A DNA stretch of 64,000 nt, taken from Cyanodermella asteris (Eukaryota; Ascomycota; Lecanoromycetes; Ostropales; Stictidaceae). Position 1 is the stretch's first letter. Each line of letters opens with the position of its first letter. The translations under genes and the position numbers were made by a program. The stretch spans positions 1,028,068-1,092,067 of the forward strand of contig UYJD01000010.1 of NCBI GenBank assembly GCA_900618795.1, read 5' to 3'. The notes beneath the pieces were generated by a model that ran no database searches, was not told the DNA's origin, and saw only the letters and a list, made by a program, of their open reading frames with translations. Below, piece after piece: positions 35,001-47,496 of the stretch.

Positions 35001-35164
35001 TCTATGTACACTGCTTTCCTGGTTTCGAAGACCTGTTTAAATGATCTCGATCCCCGAACAAGCTCTGACGGCGAGACCAGATGACACGCGATTCATTCGT
35101 GAATAGAGGGTAAGAGGCAAGAATGTGCTTCCAGCCCGCCTTGTTTTTGTCTTCTCCGCAAGTT
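29100..35164. other. 6-kb region without a supportable gene
   Basis: By far the longest empty stretch. Open frames up to about 190 codons occur (33370-33909 plus, 34377-34952 minus) but have no recognised motif, no convincing ATG and splice set, and overlap others of similar length. Base composition is ordinary, so this does not look like RIP-mutated repeat. It lies upstream of the three-cluster protein gene and downstream of ELP4. A short direct repeat (TCAGTTGTGG twice) sits at about 30502-30522. Confidence 0.5.
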
Positions 35165-36498
35165 TCAAAACTCCAAATCCTTCTTCGCCGGCATCTTCTT
35201 CGTCCCTTCCACCTCCCCCTTTTGCGCCTCCGCATCGCCTTCCAGCGGCGGCAAACTGAATGGCTTGATAACGAACTTCCTTCTACTAACCGTAAAAGCG
35301 AGATCATCGTCCACACCCACACTCCCAACACCTCCACCACCGCGCTCGTGGAACACTGGCAGCTTGTGAACCTTCAACATGCCCTGCGGGCGCTCTTCGT
35401 GCGCTGTCGCAGCTCCCGATGACCCCAACGACATGCTGCTCGTATCGTTGTCGAAGCTATGCGGGAACGGAATCAGTTCCAGCACTCCGTCGGTGAGGAG
35501 TTCGATCCAGCGTGTGAGACCAGAGTCTCGGGGATATAGGGTTAGAGGGAGAGATATGACGAGGGAGACACGCGTGGGGTAGGTTCGGAGAAGGGCACGT
35601 AAGGAGTGTAGGAAGGGGAGGAGGATGGAGGGGGTGCTGGATTGAGGCGGGTAAAGTGCGGGGGACAGTATGGACGGTATGAGGATTCGATGGATTATCG
35701 AGGAATCCGAGGCCTTGATGGAATTGGTGACGGACTGTAGGACTGTGGAGAAGGGGTTCGCGTGTGTCGGATGTATGGGAACGTAGTTGAGGGTGTCCGA
35801 GGAGGGTAGAGCGAGTCGCTTCGTTAGGTCGAAGGCGTGGCAGAATGGCTCCGTCGTTTGAGATGGGTCATTGTTGGAGGCGTCGCTGGTAGGTGATGAT
35901 CTGGCTGTACTCAGTCAGCGTGATCATCTTATGACCGTGCTAGGTAGATGCGCTCGAAAAGAGTGCTTTGCATTTCACCCATTTCAGGAGGTTCTCACCA
36001 CTCACCTCGCGAATTCGCAGCTCCAAACTCGCCCAAACGCTCATACCTCCACGCGATTTTCATTCTCTCAGTCTCCTTCGCCGAACGTCGCGAGCCATTA
36101 TCTCCTCCGGATTGCGCAACCCCAATCGCGGCTGGTAGATCTCGTCCCCATGACTCAGGAAAACCCACTACGTGGACCTTGTGGCCCTGCACAACGCCCT
36201 CGGCGGCAAAATACCGCAGCAGTGTAGACGAATAATCTGTGGTGCCCTGTTCCCCGATCAAGAGGGAATTGCCTAGCGGTAGACCGGCATGACCGGCGAG
36301 CAAGCCATCAAGCGAAAGACATCCTGTTGAGGTGGTGGAGCGTCCGTCCACGGGCGATGGCCGGGTTCCCGGGAGACGCTGGGCTTTGGAAGATGATGTT
36401 GGGACTGCAATCGACTGCGAAGAATTCGAAGCATCCGCCGACGTCGTCAGCCGTTGCGCAGGTGTGCGGATTGCTACATTGCGTCTGGTAAAAGACAT
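35165..36498 (-). CDS. ELP4: Elongator complex subunit 4
   Basis: Part of the Elp4-5-6 RecA-like ring of Elongator, which is needed for wobble-uridine (U34) modification of tRNA. Exon 1 (36006-36498) encodes MSFTRRNVAIRTP, then RPSPVDGRSTTSTGCLSLDG and LLAGHAGLPLGNSLLIGEQG, the ATPase-like core typical of PAXNEB/ELP4, and ends at ERMKIAWRYERLGEF. A 101-nt intron with branch CGCTGACTGAGTACAG joins exon 2 (35165-35904) in phase 1. The C-terminus (MLKVHKLPVFHERGGGG, FVIKPFSLPPLEGD, ending KKDLEF) is the conserved ELP4 end. Total 410 aa. Divergent from RPB8 with 189 bp between start codons. Confidence 0.95.
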
Positions 36499-36687
36499 TT
36501 CGAAAGAGTTTGCCGGATGCGGACAAGCTGCATGAGGATGCGGATTGAATGCTAGATCAGATGTCTTGGCATCGCGGAACGTGAACCTTGCATCAGCAGA
36601 AAAACTTTCTTCGAGACCCTCAAATCAGAAACCATCACCGATCTAGCTCGTCAACTCCAGTTAACCCTCCGGCTCAGTCTTGTCATC
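36499..36687. promoter_or_regulatory. Short shared promoter of ELP4 and RPB8
   Basis: 189 bp separate the two divergent start codons, so both core promoters and leaders must lie here. No TATA box is obvious. Confidence 0.6.
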
Positions 36688-37175
36688 ATGGGTGACGCGA
36701 TTCTCTTCGAGGATGCCTTTACCTGCACCGCCATAAATCACCAAAAGTACGACCGCGTCGCGCGCATTAGCGCGACTTCTGCCAGCGGCGAGATCAGCTT
36801 CGACCTGGATATCAATGTCGAAGTCTACCCCTTCAGCTCCGGTGACAACTTTCAGATGGCCCTTTCATCGACACTGAATGCGGATGGAACCAAGGATGAT
36901 GGCAAGTCGTGGAGACAGGTCCAGACAGGGGAGAGCACGCTGGCAGACCATTATGACTACGTGATGTACGGCAAGATTTACAGGTGGGAGGAAGGCAAAG
37001 GGGAGGAAATGTAAGTTTGAGGCCACATCTACGTTGGGGTAAGTATTTCACTGACGGCTTGGATAGCAAGGCATATCTTTCATTTGGAGGCTTGTTGCTC
37101 TACATGGAGGGCCCATACAAGCGGCTTACACCATTGAGAAGCGACATCGTGTACCTCTTGATGAGGAAGTCATGA
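36688..37175 (+). CDS. RPB8: RNA polymerase I/II/III shared subunit RPB8
   Basis: Small OB-fold subunit (ABC14.5) common to all three nuclear RNA polymerases. Exon 1 (36688-37010) starts MGDAILFEDAFTCTAINHQK and includes FDLDINVEVYPF and HYDYVMYGKIYRWEE. A 56-nt intron (GTAAGT...CACTGACGGCTTGGATAG) joins exon 2 (37067-37175) in phase 2. The end KAYLSFGGLLLYMEGPYKRL then TPLRSDIVYLLMRKS is the conserved RPB8 C-terminus. Total 143 aa, normal for the family. Convergent with the Nudix gene, 133 bp between stops. Confidence 0.97.
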
Positions 37176-37308
37176 GCAGCACAACGCAGCCGTGTCCTGC
37201 AATTTCCCTGTAAGCATTGTGTCTGGTGGTAGTATCCGGCTCGAATGCACAGTCAGCCCCAATATCGCACCAGCTCAACTCGACACAACGGTTCTCTGGC
37301 CACTTATC

Positions 37309-38463
37309 TCACTTACCACGCCGAGCTAAGCCCTGCTTCGTCGACAGCGGAGGAGCAGTGTGTTTCCGGCCAGACCTGAAGCTCAGATCCACCTGAGACG
37401 CATCACTATGAGACCTATCAAATCTCAACCGCCTATGCAGCCGCGGCACGATGTCCATGATATCTCCTTGCTCCGATGAGGGGACCTTTCCGTGCCTTAT
37501 TAGGAAGTCAATCATAACCAGCGCGCAATTGGGTTTGAACTCCTTCCGACGCAGAGCCATCTCAACCTGCTCGAGGCTTAACAGTTCAAAACTTGCGACT
37601 TCCTCGTCGCCAGGTTTCGGAACGACATCCGCTGCTAGTTTAAGGTCATATATGTATTGGCATTCCGGCTGCATCATGCCCACTTCGCCACCCGCACGCG
37701 CGTCGCGCTCGTGCCAGTATGTCACAGTTCCACATGCAGTGATTCGGCTCGTAACTAGATCTCTCGGCAAGGAAGCTTCTTCGCCAGCTTCCCGAATTAC
37801 ACATTCGAGCGGATCTTCGCCAGCAGCCATGCCACCGGCGACAGTATTGTCGAGCATACTCGGGTACGTTTGCTTTGTCGGGCTGCGTCGCGGGACCCAT
37901 ATCTTCATTTCATTCTCAGCCTCTGTGTAAGCTGTGAGATGCACCCCAAACGTGATGATGCCGAAGAGCGGGCTTCCGGAGCGCTCCATTCGGACGTCGA
38001 AGCCTAGCGTGTTCGACACTTCGTATTCTTCGTTGCGCCAGCCTTTGAGTAGAGCGAAAGTGCCTTGCTCACGTGCGGTCTGTAGCTGTTCGCGTATTGC
38101 AGCAGTCCAGCTGCCGGGGCTGTGGCTGCCGTCCGGTTCATCGGCCTTGATAGAGATCGTACGTGTCGCTTCGTCGACGTACCATTTGGAAGTCCAGGGC
38201 ATTTTGCGAACTACGCTGTCCAATACAAAGCCAGCGGTCTCCCATCTGTCTGGGTACTGACCAAGTCCGAAGCGCCAGAGGTAGCTAGATATGAGAGTCT
38301 CGTAGAGCTTCGGGTTGTCATGGTGATAGGGGAAGCTGCTGCTCGTTTAGCACTGCCGTCCATTGATGGCAATGAGTTTGGACTGATTCCATGACAAAAC
38401 GTACTTGTCACAATCGTCGATAAGCTCAAGCCAAGTCAGGCTTGGAGCCGGCTCATTTGACAT
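37309..38463 (-). CDS. Nudix hydrolase with N-terminal DUF4743
   Basis: A 361-aa protein of the family that includes yeast YJR142W and the C-terminal part of some thiamin pyrophosphokinases; members remove phosphate from damaged (oxo/oxy) thiamin diphosphate. Exon 1 (38405-38463) gives MSNEPAPSLTWLELIDDCD; a 69-nt intron joins exon 2 (37309-38335) in phase 2, rebuilding CDNFPYHHDNPKLY, the conserved DUF4743 start. The Nudix box is GGMAAGEDPLECVIREAGEE followed by ASL, with all catalytic Glu residues; Ser replaces the last Gly, as is usual in this branch. The C-terminal 40 residues are basic and Ser-rich. No targeting signal. Substrate is inferred from the family. Confidence 0.92.
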
Positions 38464-38977
38464 TTTGGGTTGTGCTACTATTTGATGGAAGAGTGGAGAA
38501 TTTCTTGCGAAATAAAGTACGATGAGAGAGGGGGAAGTTGCTGGGTTTTGCTTGTGTAAAATTGAATCTCGGTCTTGACAAGATAGGAAGATCTCCGTAT
38601 TCGTAGGTTCAGCTGGCGATGTATGTCCCTTTCCGGCCTTTCATGGCGGTATATTAATTGGTTCAACACCTCGTCTTCGTGTGCATGGCCTCGGACGTCA
38701 GCATCCCCACATGGCGCTGAACGACCACAAACGATCCCACCGCTAACTACGCAGTACACGCAACCAAGCGAGAACATTCAACTCAGTCAAAAGACTACAA
38801 CGTGTACTCTGTGAAAGAGATATTTGACTCTTGATTGATTCTTTACCCGCTGTACCGTATTGATGTTGACCAGAAATGAGACCGAGATCTTTATCTGACA
38901 AGTCGAACACAAGCTACCGATAACCAGCCCAAGGCCGATAACCAATCCAAGGCCGATATCAAGCACTCGAAATCAAA
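38464..38977. other. Divergent intergenic region
   Basis: No gene; promoters of the Nudix and AP-3 genes. It contains the 18-bp direct repeat at 38919-38954. Confidence 0.55.
38919..38954. repeat. 18-bp direct repeat before the AP-3 beta start codon
   Basis: GATAACCAGCCCAAGGCC is followed at once by GATAACCAATCCAAGGCC (two differences) and then a partial third copy, GATATC. It ends about 24 bp before the ATG, so it probably lies in the 5' leader; GATAA is the GATA-factor core, but function is not shown. Confidence 0.9.
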
Positions 38978-41370
38978 ATGGAGACTATATCTGGAGTGTC
39001 TTCTATGCTTGAAACGTGTATGTCAACCGGTTGATCCCGTCAGAGGTCGTCGTACTAACAATACTCTCAGCACGCGACCTGACGCTCGATGCAGTCCAAG
39101 CCGCCGCCGCCCGCACCTTTGGCGGACGAGGCACCCAAACCCAAGAACTATCGGTAAATAGCATCAAGAAGCTCCTCGACAGCCGCTTCGACCAAGAAAT
39201 TCTAGATGGGCTCCGGCGCGTCATAACCATGATGTACCGTGGCCAGCCCTGCCTGCCCTTCTTCAGCAACATCATCAAGAACGTCGCCAGCCCGAACATC
39301 GAGATCAAGAAGCTTGTCTACATTTATTTACTACAGCATGCCGAGCAAGAACCCGATCTAGCACTGCTATCCATCAATACGATTCAGAAGACGCTTTCGG
39401 ACGCCAGCCCTCAGGTGCGGGCTATGGCTCTACGAGTCATGTCTGGGATCAGGGTGCCGATTATCAGCCAGATCGTGAGCCTTGCTATCAAGAAGGGCTG
39501 CGGAGATATGAGTGCGCTTGTGAGGAAGACCGCAGCCGCAGCGATCCCAAAGTGCTACAGGCTGGAGCCGAGCACAGAGCCGCAGTTGGTGGACTACATT
39601 TCCCAGCTTTTGGGAGACAAGCAGTATTATGTGGTGGGCGCTGCGGTAGCTGCTTTTCTCGAGGTCTGCCCGGACAGGATTGACTTGCTGCATAAGCATT
39701 ATCGTGGCTTGATGAAGAAGATGGTAGAGATGGACGAGTGGGGGCAGATAGCCTTGGTCCGGCTTCTGACAGTCTATGCCAGAAAGTGTTTTCCAAGAGC
39801 ATCGTCAGACCGGCCATCTCAGCAAGGGGAGAACCAGCAAGCACCAGAACATGCACCTTCAGAACCGGAGTTGGACGCAGATCTGGTTCTCTTTTTGGAC
39901 TCATGCAAGAAGCTGCTTCAGAGCAGAAACCCGGCCGTCATCATTGCCGTGGTGAGAGCATACCTCTACGTGGGGACGAGCACTTACCTCGAAACCTCCA
40001 TCAAGCCCTTGGTAGGCTTGCTGCGAGGGCCACAAGGTCAACATGCGGCCGTCTTTTACAACATCGTCTCAATATGTCTAGACTATCCGATCTTCTTCGC
40101 ACCGTACGTCGAAAAATTCTGGTTGAGATCCGCCGATACGCCGGAAGTGTGGAGGCTGAAGATTGAAATACTGACATTGATATTCCCCTGCTGTGATGTC
40201 TCCACGAAAGGCCTGATACTGAACGAGCTTGAGCACTTTACCACGACCTCAGACACGGAATTGACGAGGGAAAGTGTACGCGCAATGGGAAGATGTGCAC
40301 AAAGCGATAGCTCGACCACCGCTTGGTGTCTCAACCTTCTGCTGAAGCAGACGTCGAGTCCCGACGACAACCTTGTCGGAGAAGCACTGACAGTGGTGCG
40401 ACATCTGATTCAGCAGAATCCTGGCAAGCATCGAAAGACGATCATTCGGCTCGCAAAGAATCTGGACAGCATATATAATGCACAAGCTAGAGCAACAATT
40501 ATCTGGCTTGTTGGTGAGTATGCCACGTCAGGATCAAATGATGAACTGGTGGCCCCTGACGTCCTTCGAATCTTGTGTCGTGGGTTTGCCCAGGAGGAAG
40601 AGGCGGCCAAGTTTCAGATACTGCTGCTGGCTGCAAAGGTGTATCTGAACTACTTGAATAATGCGACACCTACAGATCAAGTTCCAGGCAAAGCAGAAAA
40701 CCAAGAAGACACAGAACAGGAACCTAAAGATGACGAAGCAGCGAATAACGAGGATGGCAACACAGGTGCAGATCCAGGAGACATTATTCCCAAGCTATGG
40801 GAATACATTCTTCTTCTGATACGATACGACACTTCTTTCGAGTTGCGAGATCGAGCACGGTTGTACCGGAATCTGCTCGCAGACGTGGCCACATTGCAAC
40901 TCGCGAACCTGATCTTGCTCGCGCCAAAGCCGGTCCCTCAGGTGCCAAGTCCTTCCGAAACGCGAAAGAACTTGCTCCTTGGCTCAGCAACTCTGGTTGT
41001 TGGCCAGGATGCAGGCCCGTCAGGTTTGGCGGGATATGAAACGCTTCCAGATTGGGTGAAGCCTGGCGAGGAGCCAGATCACAGTCTCCGCGAAACGGAT
41101 GTCCCGGCGGATGCAGACACCGGGAGAAGACCTGCGGCAGCGATGCTTGATGCGGCGGTTGATTATAAGGCGCCCGAGGGGACAAAGCAGCCAAAGGTGG
41201 CGCAGAAGAGTCTAGATGACTGGCTGGATGAAGATGACGGGCCGGAGCCTGTAGCGGCTGCTTCTCTTGCAGTTGGCACAAGCGAGCAGAGCTCAGATGA
41301 AGAGGATGAGAGTGGTTCTGAGGAGTACTCAGATTCGGAGGAAGAAGACAGCGATGAGGCCTCCGAGTAG
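38978..41370 (+). CDS. APL6: AP-3 adaptor complex beta subunit
   Basis: Large subunit of the AP-3 coat that carries cargo from the late Golgi to the vacuole. Exon 1 (38978-39017) encodes METISGVSSMLET; a 53-nt intron with a near-perfect TACTAAC branch site joins exon 2 (39071-41370) in phase 1. The adaptin trunk (HEAT-like repeats) runs from about residue 20 to 600, with KKLVYIYLLQHAEQEPDLAL and VRKTAAAAIPKCYRL typical of beta-adaptins. The C-terminal hinge is highly acidic and Ser-rich (SSDEEDESGSEEYSDSEEED), as in AP-3 beta rather than AP-1/2 beta; there is no ear domain, which fits fungal Apl6. Total 779 aa. Tail-to-tail with RIO2, only 47 bp between stops. Confidence 0.95.
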
Positions 41371-41417
41371 ACATAGCTTGTCAGACGTATTTCAAGCACC
41401 CATAGACTTGAACTATC

Positions 41418-42823
<1,406 letters not shown>

Positions 42824-43124
42824 GGTGAGGACCGATCCGTTCTTCTGTTTCGGGTCACACAGTTGGACAACAGCTGCTCGATCTAAATGCGAAGACTGCG
42901 CTACAAACGGTTCGCGGATCAAACAAAATTCATGTCGCGGGCAGGCAGGTACGCTGCGTCAGTGCGCACGGCTGCAAGCCGCCGCTCCGTCAGCGAGCTC
43001 GCCGCTGGCGCCAGCACTCGTGCTTCCCTACAACTAGCTTACGCGACTGCCACCAGCATTCTACCTTTCCTCAGCGCTACTGTGGAGGTGTGTCTCTCGT
43101 TCCAGAAACAAGTTTGATGCCAAC
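42824..43124. promoter_or_regulatory. Shared promoter region of RIO2 and RPN1
   Basis: 301 bp separate the two divergent start codons. It must contain both promoters; I see no clear proteasome-associated control element. Confidence 0.55.
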
Positions 43125-45901
43125 ATGGCGCCTCCAAACAGCAACAGCAAGGCGCCTGCCGGCCAAGACAAGGGAAAGGGAAAGGCCAAAGAGGATGTGA
43201 GCAAACCAACACAAGACACGTCAAAGGAGAAGGATGAGAAGGTTGCCGACAAGGACAAGAAGGATGCGGAGCAGGAAGATGAGCTCAGCGAAGAGGACCA
43301 ACAGCTCAAGTCAGAGCTCGAGATGCTTGTTGAGCGCCTGCACGAGTCGGACAAGAAGCTCTACAAGCCGGCGATCGAGGCGATAAAAACTTCCATAAAG
43401 ACGGCAACTTCAAGCATGACAGCAGTTCCTAGACCTCTCAAATTCCTACGACCGCATTACGAAGGCTTGACACAGCTCTACGAAAAGTGGCCTGCCGGAG
43501 CCGACAAGAACTCGTTGGCGGATGTGCTGTCTGTGCTGGGTATGACAGCTGGGAAAGAGGATGAACTGGAGACGTTGAAATACCGTCTGTTAGCACCTTC
43601 AGAAGACCTTGGGTCATGGGGCCACGAATACATTCGCCACCTTGCGCTCGAGATTGGAAAGGATTACCAAAAGCGCGTTTCGGAAGAGGCTGAAACTGAC
43701 GAAATTGTGGAGCTTGGTCTGTCGCTGGTGCCGTTCTTCCTCAAGCACAATGCCGAGGCTGACGCTATCGACATTCTGAGCGAGATTGAGAGGATAAAGG
43801 ACATTGTCAAATACCTTGACGAGAACACCTTCTCAAGAGTATGCCTGTACATGGTCTCGATCGTACCGTTCCTGACATATCCCGACGACAAGGAGTTTCT
43901 TGAGACTGCACACACCATCTACAGACAATTCAAGCGATTACCGCAAGCCATGGACGTTGCTGTGCGGTTGCACGATCATGATCTCGTGTATCAGAACCTA
44001 GAGACCGCAGAAGATCCGTTGGTGAAGAAGCAGTTGGCATTCAACCTCGCTAGACAAGGTGTTGCCTTGATCGAGCTGGATTATGATGATGAAGAAGAGC
44101 TGTCGAATTGTCTGGGCAATGTCAAGCTGTCGGAACACTTCAAGACTTTGGCCAAGGAGTTGAACATTCTCGATCCGAAGTCGCCGGAAGATATCTACAA
44201 ATCGCATCTTGAGAGTCAGCGAACGGCCGGGTTGACGAACGTCGAGACCTCATCACGTCATAACCTTGCCAGTGCGTTTGTCAACGCTTTCGTCAACGCC
44301 GGTTTCGGACAGGACAAGTTGATGCTTACGGAAGAGGAGGGAAAGACCAACTGGATCTTCAAGACCAAGGAGGACGGTATGCTCTCGGCGACTGCGTCGC
44401 TGGGAATGCTCATGCAGTGGGATGTTGAGACTGGTCTCGATAAGATTGACAAGTACCAATATGCTGAGGAGACGGAAATCAAGGCTGGCGCTCTTCTCGG
44501 CTTGGGTATCCTCAACGCTGGCGTCAGGATAGATGCCGATCCGGTCTTGGCGCTTCTAGGAGACACGGATAATCTGTCGAGCGAGAAGCCGCAGATTAAG
44601 ATTGCTTGCATCATGGGTTTGGGAATTGCATATGCCGGAACCAACAAGGGCGAGGTTCTGGACCTACTTCTGCCGCTCGTCGAAGATGCGTCGAACAGTA
44701 TGCAAGTGCAAGCTATGGCAGCTTTGTCCTTGGGTTTGGTGTTTGTCGGTGCTAGCAATGACAAGGTCAGTGAGGCAATCATCGCAACTCTGTTCGACCC
44801 CGAGCGTGAGAAGCAGCTGAAGGACAAGTGGAGCCGATTCTTGACTCTGGGCCTCGCTTTGCTGTACTTTGGCCGACAAGAGGAGGTTGAGGTGATTCTG
44901 GAGACGCTGAAAGCAATCGACCATCCAGTCGCGAAGCCTGCGAGTCTTCTGTGCGAGGTTTGCGCGTGGGCGGGAACAGGCGCTGTGCTCAAGCTTCAGG
45001 AGCTCCTCCACATCTGCAACGATCATATCGAGGAGGGCGATGAGAAGAAAGATGGCGAGTTGCTGCAGTCGTATGCAGTGCTTGGTCTGTCTTTGATTGC
45101 GATGGGCGAGGATGTTGGGCAAGAGATGGTCTTGCGAACGTTTGGCCACTTGATGCACTACGGCGAGGCCAACATTCGCAAGGCAGTTCCTCTGGCCATG
45201 GGTTTGATCTCGCCCTCGAATCCACAGATGAAGGTGTACGACACGCTTTCGAGATACAGTCACGATAACGACAACGACGTTGCCATCAACGCAATCTTCG
45301 CCATGGGTTTGACGGGTGCAGGAACCAACAATGCACGACTTGCTCAGCTATTGCGACAGCTTGCATCTTACTACCACCGCGATGGCAACAGTCTGTTCAT
45401 GGTGCGGATTGCTCAAGGCCTGCTCCATATGGGCAAGGGTACGATGACACTGAATCCGTTCCACTCGGACAGACAGGTGCAATCGCAAGTTGCATCTGCA
45501 GCGTTGTTGACTGTGCTTGTGTCGTTGATCGATACCAAGGACTTTATCTTGAGCGACAGTCACTGGTTGTTGTACTATGTGGTGAATGCCATGTTCCCGC
45601 GGTTCTTGATCACCTTGGACGAGAATCTGGAGCCGTTGCCTGTGAGTGTTCGTGTCGGACAGGCTGTGGATGTTGTTGGTCAAGCTGGAAGGCCGAAGAC
45701 GATTACAGGCTGGCAGACACAGACGACGCCGGTTTTGCTTGCGTATGGTGAGAGGGCGGAGTTGGAGGATGAGAAGTACATTAGCCTTGCCAGCAGCCTG
45801 GAAGGCGTTGTTATCTTGAAGAAGGTAAGTTTAGTGATGAGTGTGAGATGAGTGGTTTGAGTAAGCTGACTTCTTTGCAGAACCCCGAGTGGGAGGAATA
45901 G
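43125..45901 (+). CDS. RPN1: 26S proteasome regulatory subunit RPN1
   Basis: Base subunit of the 19S particle that docks ubiquitin receptors and the deubiquitinase Ubp6. Exon 1 (43125-45824) encodes 900 residues. A 56-nt intron (GTAAGT...GCTGACTTCTTTGCAG) leads to a tiny exon 2 (45881-45901) giving NPEWEE and stop, which matches the conserved C-terminus (VVILKKNPEWEE). The first 60 residues are a charged, Lys/Glu-rich tail. Proteasome/cyclosome repeats run from about residue 400 to 760 (ALLGLGILNAGVRIDADPVL, IACIMGLGIAYAGTNKGEV, NAIFAMGLTGAGTNNARLAQ). Total 906 aa, normal for the family. Confidence 0.98.
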
Positions 45902-46497
45902 ATGGCTGGCATTGACTGCAGTGGATGATTAGAAGCATGGTCGATGCATGGAATGAACAAGTCTCGGCGCATTGCTGGAAGAATTTCAAAAGACTTTGTA
46001 ACGGTAGCATAGAGCATGAAACCATTTCGAAGCCTCATATTAGACTTGACGTAACTTTACTGCAGGAGATTTATCCTTGCAATCGATTGACCGTGGTGCA
46101 TGTCTGAACAAAGTCAACAAACTGGCAGCTAAGGTAGTTGAAGTCCTGGATGTGAGCCCTGCTGGGAGATGCACTGCAGGATCATTGGCGCCTCCCATGA
46201 TGTTGAACTCGCTGTAGACTCGAAAGATGTTTGTGAGACAACGCTGTGGTGTGAGATCACATGTAGCCGATGACGCAAGCTGGAGTGCGATGAGCCCTCT
46301 TCGTGAAGGTCGGCGAAAGGGGCAAGATGCGTCAGTCGCCTCCTGCGGGTCAAAACCCGAGATCGCGACGTCTAGAATATAATGGAAGGCCCGAGCATCT
46401 GGGTAGTCTCGCAGCCAAACAAGCATGCGATGCTCAAATACACGACGACGCTTTTAATCACCAGCAACATACCTGAGAGACCCAAAGTGATAGTGTT
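45902..46497. other. Intergenic
   Basis: No supportable gene. A 128-codon minus frame at 46040-46426 has no motif and is judged spurious. The region carries the Hikeshi promoter. Confidence 0.5.
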
Positions 46498-47163
46498 ATG
46501 GCCAGTCCGTTTGGGTTTCTGATCCCACCAGCAGCCCCCTTGGCACCACCAGAGCTGCAAGTTCAGACAATATCGTCAAACCAGTTGGCGTACACAATCC
46601 CCGCCGCTGCCATCAAATCTCACATTGCAGTCTTCCTCCTACCCGGGCAGAGCCTACCTGATGGATCTGCCGCGGCGCTGTACATTCAATTTCCCGGGCA
46701 AGAGTTTAAATTTCTAGGCGCATTGGGCGAGGGCAAAGCGAGTGCAATCTTCCGCGTCGCGGGCCTGAAAACTGGAGGGGACAATGCTGGACCGACATCC
46801 GCAGCACCGGAGGTGGATATGGATGCAGACGAACCTCAGCCGGGTGCGGTGCAAGGCGACGTGACGATTGGGATTTCACTCGAGGCTGCGGATGAGGTGA
46901 GGTCGAAGCTTGATGCTCAGAATGCTCAGCAGGCACCGACCTCGGCGGCGTTAGTGAGGAGGAATGCTACGGCTGGGCAGGTTGGCTCGCCGCCTGGGAC
47001 GAAGGTGCTTGCACAGAGGATCATTCAGCATGCGTTCAACTTTCTGGCGAGCTTTGACGGCGGAAATGGAATGGTGCCTATCAAGGCGTTTGAGGGCTGG
47101 TGGCAGAAGTTTCAGAACCGTGTGCAGAACGATCCCGGGTTTTTGGAACGTGAGCAGGATTAG
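46498..47163 (+). CDS. OPI10: Hikeshi/OPI10 family Hsp70 nuclear import carrier
   Basis: Hikeshi carries ATP-bound Hsp70 into the nucleus in heat stress; the yeast relative OPI10 affects inositol metabolism genes. The 221-aa protein is a single exon starting MASPFGFLIPP. The DUF775 N-terminal beta domain is recognisable (SHIAVFLLPGQSLPDGSAAA, YIQFPGQEFKFLGALGEGKA, SAIFRVAGL) and the C-terminal helical part too (AFNFLASFDGG, FEGWWQKFQNRVQNDPGFLE). A linker of about 60 residues between them is low complexity. The first residues differ from the usual family start, so an upstream exon cannot be ruled out. Confidence 0.92.
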   Translation: MASPFGFLIPPAAPLAPPELQVQTISSNQLAYTIPAAAIKSHIAVFLLPGQSLPDGSAAALYIQFPGQEFKFLGALGEGKASAIFRVAGLKTGGDNAGPTSAAPEVDMDADEPQPGAVQGDVTIGISLEAADEVRSKLDAQNAQQAPTSAALVRRNATAGQVGSPPGTKVLAQRIIQHAFNFLASFDGGNGMVPIKAFEGWWQKFQNRVQNDPGFLEREQD

Positions 47164-47496
47164 GGGTCCGCGCTTGGGGGACGAGGGCTTTGAAAGCGCG
47201 AAGCAGAAGATTTTCGTTTACTGCCAGGGGCACCATTGTGCTGGACGCGAATGGGAATGGCATTACTTGATTGCTTCACTAGTTAATCCCGATTGTAGCA
47301 AATTGTTCCTTGCGACTGAACGAAGCCAGGTTCGAGCTTCCGGTCTTTGCCAATCTATCCATCAAAAGTGAAGCGTTAGGTTGCGGTATCTTGCGTGAAT
47401 CTGTAAAAAGCGGTGCTGGCGGGCGTTCTCATCCGGGTCGAGGGAGTCTGTGAGGCGGTTGCTGAGCTCGCGAAATGCTGAGACGCGCTGTTGACA
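47164..47496. other. Convergent intergenic region
   Basis: 333 bp between the stops of OPI10 and the small gene at 47497. Nothing else seen. Confidence 0.5.

Noticed and set aside
39488-39904. Antisense frame in AP-3 beta
   Set aside because: No motif and fully inside a certain coding exon.
44258-44992. Long minus-strand open frame (244 codons) opposite RPN1
   Set aside because: It lies within the RPN1 coding exon and is open because of that gene's codon bias; it has no motif or independent splice sites.
46040-46426. A 128-codon minus frame upstream of OPI10
   Set aside because: No motif and non-ATG-type context; treated as promoter sequence.
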